Shown here piece by piece: positions 57,101 through 64,000 of a stretch of 64,000 nucleotides of DNA. The number at the start of each line of letters is the position of its first letter. Position 1 is the stretch's first letter. A program made the position numbers and the translations under genes. The notes under the pieces were generated by a model. That model was not told where the DNA came from. It did not search any database and saw only the letters and a list, made by a program, of their open reading frames with translations. The DNA is from Micromonospora inyonensis. Its GTDB lineage: Bacteria; Actinomycetota; Actinomycetes; Mycobacteriales; Micromonosporaceae. Where the stretch lies: contig NZ_FMHU01000002.1 of NCBI RefSeq assembly GCF_900091415.1, positions 1,488,001-1,552,000 of the forward strand. Reading direction: 5' to 3'.

Positions 57101-60100
57101 AGGGCGTGCCACAACTGCCGCAGTTGGTCTCGCTGCGCTGTGGTGGTGGCGATGTGGTTGGCGTGTTGGTCGAACAGGGCCCGGGCCTCGTCCGGGTTGT
57201 GCACCCACCGGCTGCCCTCGGGAGGGGCGGGCAGCGGTGCTTGCCGGGGCCGGCCCGGGTCGGTCATCCCGTACCGCGCCGCCCCGTGACCGTGTGCTTC
57301 CTGGACCAGCTGCAGCAGACCACGGTCGCGCAATACCCCGATCCGGCGATGCACCGTCCGCCGCGGTGTGGCTGTCGCCGTGGCGAGGTCTGACTCGCTG
57401 GCGGTGATGGTTCCGTTGTCGTCCATCCGGTTGATCAGGGCGTGCCACAACTGCCGCAGTTGGTCTCGCTGCGCTGTGGTGGTGGCGATGTGGTTGGCGT
57501 GTTGGTCGAACAGGGCCCGGGCCTCGTCCGGGTTGTGCACCCACCGGCTGCCCTCGGGAGGGGCGGGCAGCGGTGTTTGCCGGGGCCGGCCCGGGTCGGT
57601 CACTTCGTACCGCGCCGCCCCGCGACCGTGTGCTTCCTGGACCAGCTGCAGCAGACCACGGTCGCGCAATACCCCGATCCGGCGACGCACCGTCCGCCGC
57701 GGTGTGGCTGTCGCCGTGGCGAGGTCTGACTCGGTGGCGGTGATGGTTCCGTTGTCGTCCATCCGGTTGATCAGGGCGTGCCACAACTGCCGCAGTTGGT
57801 CTCGCTGCGCTGTGCTGGTGGCGATGTGGTTGGCGTGCAGGTCGATCAGGGCCCGGGCCTCGTCCGGGTGGCGTACTTGTCGGCTGCTGGCGGTGGGTTG
57901 GGGTTGGTCGGGGTGCAGTGGGGTGGGTGTGGTGGGTGGCGCGTCGGTGGGGTGGTGGGGGGTGTCGCCGGTGTGGATGGTGCCGGCGTCGGTGTGGGGC
58001 ACCGCTGGGGGTGGCGTGAGGGGTGGTTGCCAGTCCATGTCCGGCCCCTGCCCGATGGCCCAGTCGCCGAGGTTTCCGCCGTCGTCGGCCCAGTCGTCGA
58101 GGTTTCCGCCGCCGTCGGCCCAGTCGTCGAGGTTCCTGCTGCCGTCGTCGGCCTGATCGTCGATGCTGGGCTGGCCGGGGTGGGTGGACATCGCCGCACC
58201 GTGCTCGTCGGTCACATCCATGCCGGGATCCGGCTCCGCCGGTTCCGCCCACCCCGCCGGTTCCGCCCACCCCGCCGGTTCCGCCCACCCCGCTGGCGGG
58301 GTGGGTGCCGGATCGGGCGTCGGCGATTGAGGTGCCGGATTCTGCATGCCTGGTCCGGGCGGGATCGACTGAGTCCCGGGGGACTGGCTGGGCTGGTCGC
58401 CGTTGGGTTGCGGCCACGATGTCGGGCGGGGCGGGGTCTGCGGCCGGGGCGGATGCATCGGTTGCGGTTCGGGGTCGGGTTCCGTGCCCACGGCCTCGAG
58501 CAGGTAGAGCAGATCGGCCGGGGCCACATCGAGTAAATCGGCTGGGTCCATCTCGTGGGTGGCCCAGTCGTCGAGGTTGTCGCTGCCCTCGCCGGCCTGA
58601 TTGCTGGGCTGGCCGGGGTCGGTGGAGATCGCCGCATCGTGCTCGTGGGTCACACCCGTGCCGGGAACCGGCCACCCCGGTTCCGCCCACCCCATCGGCT
58701 CCGCCGGTTCTGCCCACCCTGTCGGCCAGGCCGGCGTGGTGGGGGCGTCCGGGTCGTCCCACGGCCCGGGTATCGGCGCCGTAGCTCCGTGGTCCAGCCA
58801 GGACAGATTTCCACCCTGTGGGCGGTGCGGTCCGAGGGCAGGGCCCGGCACCGGTGCTTGCCGGGGCCGGCCCGGGTCGGTCATCCCGTACCGCGCCGCC
58901 CCGTGACCGTGTGCTTCCTGGACCAGCTGCAGCAGACCACGGTCGCGCAATACCCCGATCCGGCGATGCACCGTCTGCAGCTGTATGGCTGTCGCCGTGG
59001 CGAGGTCTGACTCGCTGGCGGTGATGGTTCCGTTGTCGTCCATCCGGTCGATCAGGGCGTGCCACAACTGCCGCAGCTGGTCTCGCTGCGCTGTGGTGGT
59101 GGCGATGTGGTTGGCGTGCAGGTCGATCAGGGCCCGGGCCTCGTCCGGGTTGTGCACCCACCGGCTGCCCTCGGGAGGGGCGGGCAGCGGTGTTTGCTGG
59201 GGCCGGCCCGGGTCGGTCATCCCGTACCGCGCCGCCCCGTGACCGTGTGTTTCCTGGACCAGCTGCAGTAGACCACGGTCGCGCAATACCCCGATCCGGC
59301 GACGCACCGTCCGCCGCGTTGTGGCTGTCGCCGTGGCGAGGTCTGACTCGCTGGCGGTGATGGTTCCGTTGTCGTCCATCCGGTCGATCAGGGCGTGCCA
59401 CAACTGCCGCAGCTGGTCTCGCTGCGCTGTGGTGGTGGCGATGTGGTCGGCGTGCAGGTCGAACAGGGCCCGGGCCTCGTCCGGGTTGTGCACCCACCGG
59501 CTGCCCTCGGGAGGGGCGGGCAGCGGTGCTTGCCGGGGCCGGCCCGGATCGGTCATCCCGTACCGCGCCGCCCCGCCACGGTGTGTTTCCTGGACCCGCT
59601 GCAGCAGACCACGGTCGCGCAATACCCCGATCCGGCGATGCACCGTCTGCAGCTGTATGGCTGTCGCCTTGGCGAGGTCTGACTCGCTGGCGGTGATGGT
59701 TCCGTTGTTGTCCATCCGGTTGATCAGGGCGTGCCACAGCTGCCGCAGTTGGTCTCGCTGCGCTGTGGTGGTGGCGATGTGGTTGGCGTGTTGGTCGAAC
59801 AGGGCCCGGGCCTCGTCCGGGTTGTGCACCCACCGGCTGCCCTCGGGAGGGGCGGGCAGCGGTGTTTGCTGGGGCCGGCCCGGATCGGTCACTGCGTACC
59901 GCGCCGCCCCGCCACGGTGTGTTTCCTGGACCCGCTGCAGCAGACCACGGTCGCGCAATACCCCGATCCGGTCATGCACCGTCTGCTGCGGTGTGGCTGT
60001 CGCCTTGGCGAGGTCTGACTCGCTGGCGGTGATGGTTCCGTTGTCGTCCATCCGGTCGATCAGGGCGTGCCACAGCTGCCGCAGTTGGTCTCGCTGCGCT

Positions 60101-63100
60101 GTGGTGGTGGCGATGTGGTTGGCGTGTTGGTCGAACAGGGCCCGGGCCTCGTCCGGGTTGTGCACCCACCGGCTGCCCTCGGGAGGGGCGGGCAGCGGTG
60201 TTTGCTGGGGCCGGCCCGGATCGGTCACTGCGTACCGCGCCGCCCCGCCACGGTGTGTTTCCTGGACCCGCTGCAGCAGACCACGGTCGCGCAATACCCC
60301 GATCCGGCGATGCACCGTCTGCTGCGGTGTGGCTGTCGCCTTGGCGAGGTCTGACTCGCTGGCGGTGATGGTTCCGTTGTCGTCCATCCGGTCGATCAGG
60401 GCGTGCCACAGCTGCCGCAGTTGGTCTCGCTGCGCTGTGGTGGTGGCGATGTGGTTGGCGTGCAGGTCGAACAGGGCCCGGGCCTCGTCCGGGTGGCGTA
60501 CTTGTCGGCTGCTGGCGGTGGGTTGGGGTTGGTCGGGGTGCAGTGGGGTGGGTGTGGTGGGTGGCTCGTCGGTGGGGTGGTGGGGGGTGTCGTCGGTGTG
60601 GATGGTGCCGGCGTCGGTGTGGGTCACCGCTGGGGGTGGCGTGAGGGGTGGTTGCCAGTCCATGTTCGGCCCCTGCCCGATGGCCCAGTCGTCGAGGTTC
60701 CTGCTGCCGTCGTCGGCCTGATCGTCGATGCTGGGCTGGCCGAAGTCGGTGGACATCGCCGCACCGTGCTCGTCGGTCACACCCGTGCCGGGAACCAGCC
60801 ATCCCGGTTCCGCCCACTCTGCCCACCCTGTCGGCCAGGCCGGCGTGGTGGGGGCGTCCGGGTCGTCCCACGGCCCGGGCAGCTGTGGCAGGTCCGTGTC
60901 CGTCGGCGAGGCGGGTGCCGGCCCGGGTATCGGCGCCGTAGCTTCGTGGTCCAGCCAGGACAGATCTTCACTACCCTGTGGGCGGTGCGGTCCGAGGGCA
61001 GGGCCCGGCACCGGTGTTTGCTGGGGCCGGCCCGGATCGGTCATCCCGTACCGCGCCGCCCCGCCACGGTGTGTTTCCTGGACCCGCTGCAGCAGACCAC
61101 GGTCGCGCAATACCCCGATCCGGCGATGCACCGTCTGCAGCTGTATGGCTGTCGCCGTGGCGAGGTCTGACTCGGTGGCGGTGATGGTTCCGTTGTTGTC
61201 CATCCGGTTGATCAGGGCGTGCCACAGCTGCCGCAGTTGGTCTCGCTGCGCTGTGGTGGTGGCGATGTGGTTGGCGTGTTGGTCGAACAGGGCCCGGGCC
61301 TCGTCCGGGTTGTGCACCCACCGGCTGCCCTCGGGAGGGGCGGGCAGCGGTGTTTGCCGGGGCCGGCCCGGGTCGGTCATCCCGTACCGCGCCGCCCCGC
61401 GACCGTGTGTTTCCTGGACCAGCTGCAGCAGACCACGGTCGCGCAATACCCCGATCCGGCGATGCACCGTCTGCTGCAGTGTGGCTGTCGCCTTGGCGAG
61501 GTCTGACTCGCTGGCGGTGATGGTTCCGTTGTTGTCCATCCGGTTGATCAGGGCGTGCCACAGCTGCCGCAGTTGGTCTCGCTGCGCTGTGGTGGTGGCG
61601 ATGTGGTTGGCGTGTTGGTCGAACAGGGCCCGGGCCTCGTCCGGGTTGTGCACCCACCGGCTGCCCTCGGGAGGGGCGGGCAGCGGTGTTTGCTGGGGCC
61701 GGCCCGGATCGGTCACTGCGTACCGCGCCGCCCCGCCACGGTGTGTTTCCTGGACCCGCTGCAGCAGACCACGGTCGCGCAATACCCCGATCCGGCGATG
61801 CACCGTCTGCTGCGGTGTGGCTGTCGCCTTGGCGAGGTCTGACTCGCTGGCGGTGATGGTTCCGTTGTCGTCCATCCGGTCGATCAGGGCGTGCCACAGC
61901 TGCCGCAGTTGGTCTCGCTGCGCTGTGGTGGTGGCGATGTGGTTGGCGTGTTGGTCGAACAGGGCCCGGGCCTCGTCCGGGTTGTGCACCCACCGGCTGC
62001 CCTCGGGAGGGGCGGGCAGCGGTGTTTGCTGGGGCCGGCCCGGATCGGTCACTGCGTACCGCGCCGCCCCGCCACGGTGTGTTTCCTGGACCCGCTGCAG
62101 CAGACCACGGTCGCGCAATACCCCGATCCGGCGATGCACCGTCTGCAGCTGTATGGCTGTCGCCGTGGCGAGGTCTGACTCGCTGGCGGTGATGGTTCCG
62201 TTGTCGTCCATCCGGTCGATCAGGGCGTGCCACAACTGCCGCAGCTGGTCTCGCTGCGCTGTGCTGGTGGCGATGTGGTTGGCGTGCAGGTCGAACAGGG
62301 CCCGGGCCTCGTCCGGGTGGCGTACTTGTCGGCTGCTGGCGGTGGGTTGGGGTTGGTCGGGGTGCAGTGGGGTGGGTGTGGTGGGTGGCTCGTCGGTGGG
62401 GTGGTGAGGGCTGTCGCCGGTGTGGATGGTGCCGGCGTCGGTGTGGGGCACCGCTGGGGGTGGCGTGAGGGATGGTTGCCAGTCCATGTCCGGCCCCTGC
62501 CCGATGGCCCAGTCGCCGAGGATCCTGCTGCCGTCGGCCCAGTCGTCGAGGTTCCTGCTGCCGTCGTCGGCCTGATCGTCGATGCTGGGCTGGCCGAAGT
62601 CGGTGGACATCGCCGCACCGTGCTCGTCGGTCACACCCGTGCCGGGAACCAGCCATCCCGGTTCCGCCCACTCTGCCCACCCTGTCGGCCAGGCCGGCGT
62701 GGTGGGGGCGTCCGGGTCGTCCCACGGCCCGGGCAGCTGTGGCAGGTCCGTGTCCGTCGGCGAGGCGGGTGCCGGCCCGGGTATCGGCGCCGTAGCTCCG
62801 TGGTCCAGCCAGGACAGATTTCCACCCTGTGGGCGGTGCGGTCCGAGGGCAGGGCCCGGCACCGGTGCTTGCCGGGGCCGGCCCGGATCGGTCATCCCGT
62901 ACCGCGGCGCCCCGCGACCGTGTGCTTCCTGGACCCGCTGCAGCAGACCACGGTCGCGCAATACCCCGATCCGGCGATGCACCGTCTGCAGCTGTATGGC
63001 TGTCGCCTTGGCGAGGTCTGACTCGCTGGCGGTGATGGTTCCGTTGTTGTCCATCCGGTTGATCAGGGCGTGCCACAACTGCCGCAGTTGGTCTCGCTGC

Positions 63101-64000
63101 GCTGTGGTGGTGGCGATGTGGTTGGCGTGTTGGTCGAACAGGGCCCGGGCCTCGTCCGGGTTGTGCACCCACCGGCTGCCCTCGGGAGGGGCGGGCAGCG
63201 GTGTTTGCTGGGGCCGGCCCGGGTCGGTCACTTCGTACCGCGCCGCCCCGCGACCGTGTGCTTCCTGGACCCGCTGCAGCAGACCACGGTCGCGCAATAC
63301 CCCGATCCGGTCATGCACCGTCCGCTGCGGTGTGGCTGTCGCCTTGGCGAGGTCTGACTCGCTGGCGGTGATGGTTCCGTTGTCGTCCATCCGGTCGATC
63401 AGGGCGTGCCACAACTGCCGCAGTTGGTCTCGCTGCGCTGTGCTGGTGGCGATGTGGTTGGCGTGCAGGTCGAACAGGGCCCGGGCCTCGTCCGGGTGGC
63501 GTACTTGTCGGCTGCTGGCGGTGGGTTGGGGTTGGTCGGGGTGCAGTGGGGTGGGTGTGGCGGGTGGCTCGTCGGTGGGGTGGTGAGGGCTGTCGCCGGT
63601 GTGGATGGTGCCGGCGTCGGTGTGGGTCACCGCTGGGGGTGGCGTGAGGGATGGTTGCCAGTCCATGTCCGGCCCCTGCCCGATGGCCCAGTCGCCGAGG
63701 TTCCCGCCGTCGCCGGCCCAGTCGTCGAAGTTCCTGCTGCCGTCGTCGGCCTGATCGTCGATGCTGGGCTGGCCGAAGTCGGTGGACATCGCCGCACCGT
63801 GCTCGTCGGTCACATCCATGCCGGGAACCAGCCACCCCGGTTCCGCCCACCCTGCTGGTTCCGCCCACTCTGCCCACCCTGTCGGCCAGGCCGGCGTGGT
63901 GGGGGCGTCCGGGTCGTCCCACGGCCCGGGCAGCTGTGGCAGGCTCGTGCCCGTCGGCGAGGCGGGTGCCGGCCCGGGTATCGGTAACGTGTTCCCGTCG
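54196..64000 (-). CDS. Giant tandem winged-helix protein (N-terminus off window)
   Basis: An uninterrupted frame of 3268 codons that is still open at the right edge, so the first ATG in the window (63819) is not the true start. It contains 17 complete and two truncated units of about 112 residues, each a winged helix: DEARALFDQHANHIATTTAQ, RDQLRQLWHALIDRMDDNGT, ESDLAKATATPQQTVHRRIG (recognition helix), LRDRGLLQRVQETHRGGAAR (wing). Units are linked by PLPAPPEGSRW or by long disordered blocks with Trp motifs (GNLGDWAIGQGPDMDWQP; TGWAEPAEP) and, twice, an amphipathic DPADLLDMDPADLLYLLEAV. The last unit before the stop is the most divergent. No catalytic domain is visible. It should bind DNA or nucleoprotein at many sites. 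I know no described family with this layout. Confidence 0.75.
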   Translation of the reverse strand, partial: DGNTLPIPGPAPASPTGTSLPQLPGPWDDPDAPTTPAWPTGWAEWAEPAGWAEPGWLVPGMDVTDEHGAAMSTDFGQPSIDDQADDGSRNFDDWAGDGGNLGDWAIGQGPDMDWQPSLTPPPAVTHTDAGTIHTGDSPHHPTDEPPATPTPLHPDQPQPTASSRQVRHPDEARALFDLHANHIATSTAQRDQLRQLWHALIDRMDDNGTITASESDLAKATATPQRTVHDRIGVLRDRGLLQRVQEAHGRGAARYEVTDPGRPQQTPLPAPPEGSRWVHNPDEARALFDQHANHIATTTAQRDQLRQLWHALINRMDNNGTITASESDLAKATAIQLQTVHRRIGVLRDRGLLQRVQEAHGRGAPRYGMTDPGRPRQAPVPGPALGPHRPQGGNLSWLDHGATAPIPGPAPASPTDTDLPQLPGPWDDPDAPTTPAWPTGWAEWAEPGWLVPGTGVTDEHGAAMSTDFGQPSIDDQADDGSRNLDDWADGSRILGDWAIGQGPDMDWQPSLTPPPAVPHTDAGTIHTGDSPHHPTDEPPTTPTPLHPDQPQPTASSRQVRHPDEARALFDLHANHIATSTAQRDQLRQLWHALIDRMDDNGTITASESDLATATAIQLQTVHRRIGVLRDRGLLQRVQETHRGGAARYAVTDPGRPQQTPLPAPPEGSRWVHNPDEARALFDQHANHIATTTAQRDQLRQLWHALIDRMDDNGTITASESDLAKATATPQQTVHRRIGVLRDRGLLQRVQETHRGGAARYAVTDPGRPQQTPLPAPPEGSRWVHNPDEARALFDQHANHIATTTAQRDQLRQLWHALINRMDNNGTITASESDLAKATATLQQTVHRRIGVLRDRGLLQLVQETHGRGAARYGMTDPGRPRQTPLPAPPEGSRWVHNPDEARALFDQHANHIATTTAQRDQLRQLWHALINRMDNNGTITATESDLATATAIQLQTVHRRIGVLRDRGLLQRVQETHRGGAARYGMTDPGRPQQTPVPGPALGPHRPQGSEDLSWLDHEATAPIPGPAPASPTDTDLPQLPGPWDDPDAPTTPAWPTGWAEWAEPGWLVPGTGVTDEHGAAMSTDFGQPSIDDQADDGSRNLDDWAIGQGPNMDWQPPLTPPPAVTHTDAGTIHTDDTPHHPTDEPPTTPTPLHPDQPQPTASSRQVRHPDEARALFDLHANHIATTTAQRDQLRQLWHALIDRMDDNGTITASESDLAKATATPQQTVHRRIGVLRDRGLLQRVQETHRGGAARYAVTDPGRPQQTPLPAPPEGSRWVHNPDEARALFDQHANHIATTTAQRDQLRQLWHALIDRMDDNGTITASESDLAKATATPQQTVHDRIGVLRDRGLLQRVQETHRGGAARYAVTDPGRPQQTPLPAPPEGSRWVHNPDEARALFDQHANHIATTTAQRDQLRQLWHALINRMDNNGTITASESDLAKATAIQLQTVHRRIGVLRDRGLLQRVQETHRGGAARYGMTDPGRPRQAPLPAPPEGSRWVHNPDEARALFDLHADHIATTTAQRDQLRQLWHALIDRMDDNGTITASESDLATATATTRRTVRRRIGVLRDRGLLQLVQETHGHGAARYGMTDPGRPQQTPLPAPPEGSRWVHNPDEARALIDLHANHIATTTAQRDQLRQLWHALIDRMDDNGTITASESDLATATAIQLQTVHRRIGVLRDRGLLQLVQEAHGHGAARYGMTDPGRPRQAPVPGPALGPHRPQGGNLSWLDHGATAPIPGPWDDPDAPTTPAWPTGWAEPAEPMGWAEPGWPVPGTGVTHEHDAAISTDPGQPSNQAGEGSDNLDDWATHEMDPADLLDVAPADLLYLLEAVGTEPDPEPQPMHPPRPQTPPRPTSWPQPNGDQPSQSPGTQSIPPGPGMQNPAPQSPTPDPAPTPPAGWAEPAGWAEPAGWAEPAEPDPGMDVTDEHGAAMSTHPGQPSIDDQADDGSRNLDDWADGGGNLDDWADDGGNLGDWAIGQGPDMDWQPPLTPPPAVPHTDAGTIHTGDTPHHPTDAPPTTPTPLHPDQPQPTASSRQVRHPDEARALIDLHANHIATSTAQRDQLRQLWHALINRMDDNGTITATESDLATATATPRRTVRRRIGVLRDRGLLQLVQEAHGRGAARYEVTDPGRPRQTPLPAPPEGSRWVHNPDEARALFDQHANHIATTTAQRDQLRQLWHALINRMDDNGTITASESDLATATATPRRTVHRRIGVLRDRGLLQLVQEAHGHGAARYGMTDPGRPRQAPLPAPPEGSRWVHNPDEARALFDQHANHIATTTAQRDQLRQLWHALINRMDDNGTITATESDLATATAIQLQTVHRRIGVLRDRGLLQRVQETHRGGAARYGVSDPGRPRQAPVPGPALGPHRPQGSEDLTWLDHEATAPIPGPAPASPTGTSLPQLPGPWDDPDAPTTPAWPTGWAEPAEPMEWTEPGWLVPGMDVTDEHGAAISTDPGQPSIDDQADEGSDNLDDWATHEMDPADLLDMDPADLLYLLEAVGTEPDPEPQPMHPPRPQTPPRPTSWPQPNGDQPSQSPGTQSIPPGPGTQNPAPQSPTPEPVPGMDVTHEHDAAISTDPGQPSIDDQADDGSRNLDDWADDGGNLGDWAIGQGPDMDWQPPLTPPPAVPHTDAGTIHTDDTPHHPTDAPPTTPTPLHPDQHQPTASSRQVRHPDEARALIDQHANHIATTTSRPTGRAEPAEPDPGMDVTDEHGAAISTHPGQPSIDDQAGDGGNLGDWAIGQGPDMDWQPPLTPPPAVPHTDAGTIHTDDTPHHPTDAPPTTPTPLHPDQHQPTASSRQVRHPDEARALIDQHANHIATTTSRPTGRAEPAEPDPGMDVTDEHGAAISTHPGQPSIDDQAGDGGNLGDWAIGQGPDMDWQPSLTPPPAVPHTDAGTIHTGDSPHHPTDEPPTTPTPLHPDQHQPTASSRQVRHPDEARALIDLHANHIATTTAQRDQLRQLWHALINRMDNNGTITATESDLATATATPQQTVHRRIGVLRDRGLLQRVQETHGHGAARYEVTDPGQPRQAPLPAPPEGSRWVRDPDEARALFDQHADHIATTTAQRDQLRQLWHALIDRMDDNGTITASESDLATATATLQQTVRRRIGVLRDRGLLQRVQEAHRGGAARYGMTDPGRPRQAPLPAPPEGSRWVHNPDEARALFDQHADHIATTTPQRDQLRQLWHALIDRMDNNGTITAGEPDLAKATAAKQPTVHLRIAALLRGRGLLQRVQKAHGSVAARYRVSDPGQPRRHVSRD
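54330..63520 (-). repeat. 336-nt tandem repeats within the giant gene
   Basis: The unit recurs at exactly 336 nt inside blocks (for example the GATGGTTCCGTTG motif at 54379, 54715 and 55051). Blocks of two to five units alternate with linker blocks of several hundred nt. Two copies near 55550 and 55943, 393 nt apart, stop after the first helix. Nucleotide identity between units is very high, and the GC skew of the codons is uniform, which means recent amplification or gene conversion. Confidence 0.9.

Noticed and set aside
54317..63987. Many rightward frames and a 991-residue alternative leftward frame across the repetitive gene
   Set aside because: Repeats multiply any shadow frame. Only the frame ending at 54196 gives a folded winged-helix pattern and stays open throughout.

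Overview
The window is high-GC DNA with actinobacterial codon use, many GTG starts and a gene content (SCO252x-type cluster, DUF4913, actinobacterial conjugative-element remnants, actinobacterial type I-E CRISPR) that points to a filamentous actinomycete, most likely Micromonosporaceae. This is inferred from gene families seen by eye, not from a database search.

Left part (1-18 kb), mostly chromosomal. A very long leftward gene (1-4737, running off the left edge) encodes a phosphoesterase-like, NACHT NTPase, pentapeptide and WD40 protein. Divergent from it is a tight four-gene operon (5064-9804) matching the conserved actinobacterial SCO2524, SCO2523, SCO2522 and SCO2521 families. Next come an overlapping GNAT acyltransferase and enolase-superfamily racemase pair (10030-12008), a bidirectional terminator, and a leftward 1818-residue single-chain acyl-CoA carboxylase (12123-17579).

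Middle (17.6-28.4 kb), a patchwork. It holds two pseudogenes (a LivF-like ABC ATPase and a secreted protein), a secreted lysozyme-like protein with a strong terminator, a small type VII-like membrane protein, and leftovers of a conjugative element: a frameshifted ribbon-helix-helix-like gene, a P-loop kinase, the tail of a VirD4-like protein, DUF4913 and hypotheticals. An HD-domain protein, a possible phosphodiester glycosidase, a serine resolvase with a 38-bp palindrome upstream, and two small overlapping genes follow.

CRISPR-Cas locus (28.5-45.0 kb). A type I-E array of about 109 near-identical repeats (61-nt period) is read on the minus strand. Its trailer, at the left end, carries a second repeat family. 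The leader lies at the right end, between the array and the divergently transcribed complete operon cas3, cse1, cse2, cas7, cas5, cas6e, cas1, cas2. A previously unremarked mini repeat-spacer-repeat lies in the 320-nt gap between cas3 and cse1 and could be a Cas-regulating or antitoxin RNA.

Right part (45-64 kb). An IS256-type element carrying a nested IS5-type element (clear inverted repeats and a TAA duplication) is followed by a VapBC-like pair with a perfect palindrome upstream. Then come a C39-like secreted peptidase and an in-frame chimera of a DUF1906 fragment with a class III aminotransferase lacking its N-terminus. The chimera is followed by an NAD-dependent reductase, an SRPBCC protein and a membrane protein. 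The last 9.8 kb encode part of a giant protein (over 3260 residues visible) with 17 complete and two truncated near-identical winged-helix units joined by Trp-rich acidic linkers; its 5' end lies beyond the window.
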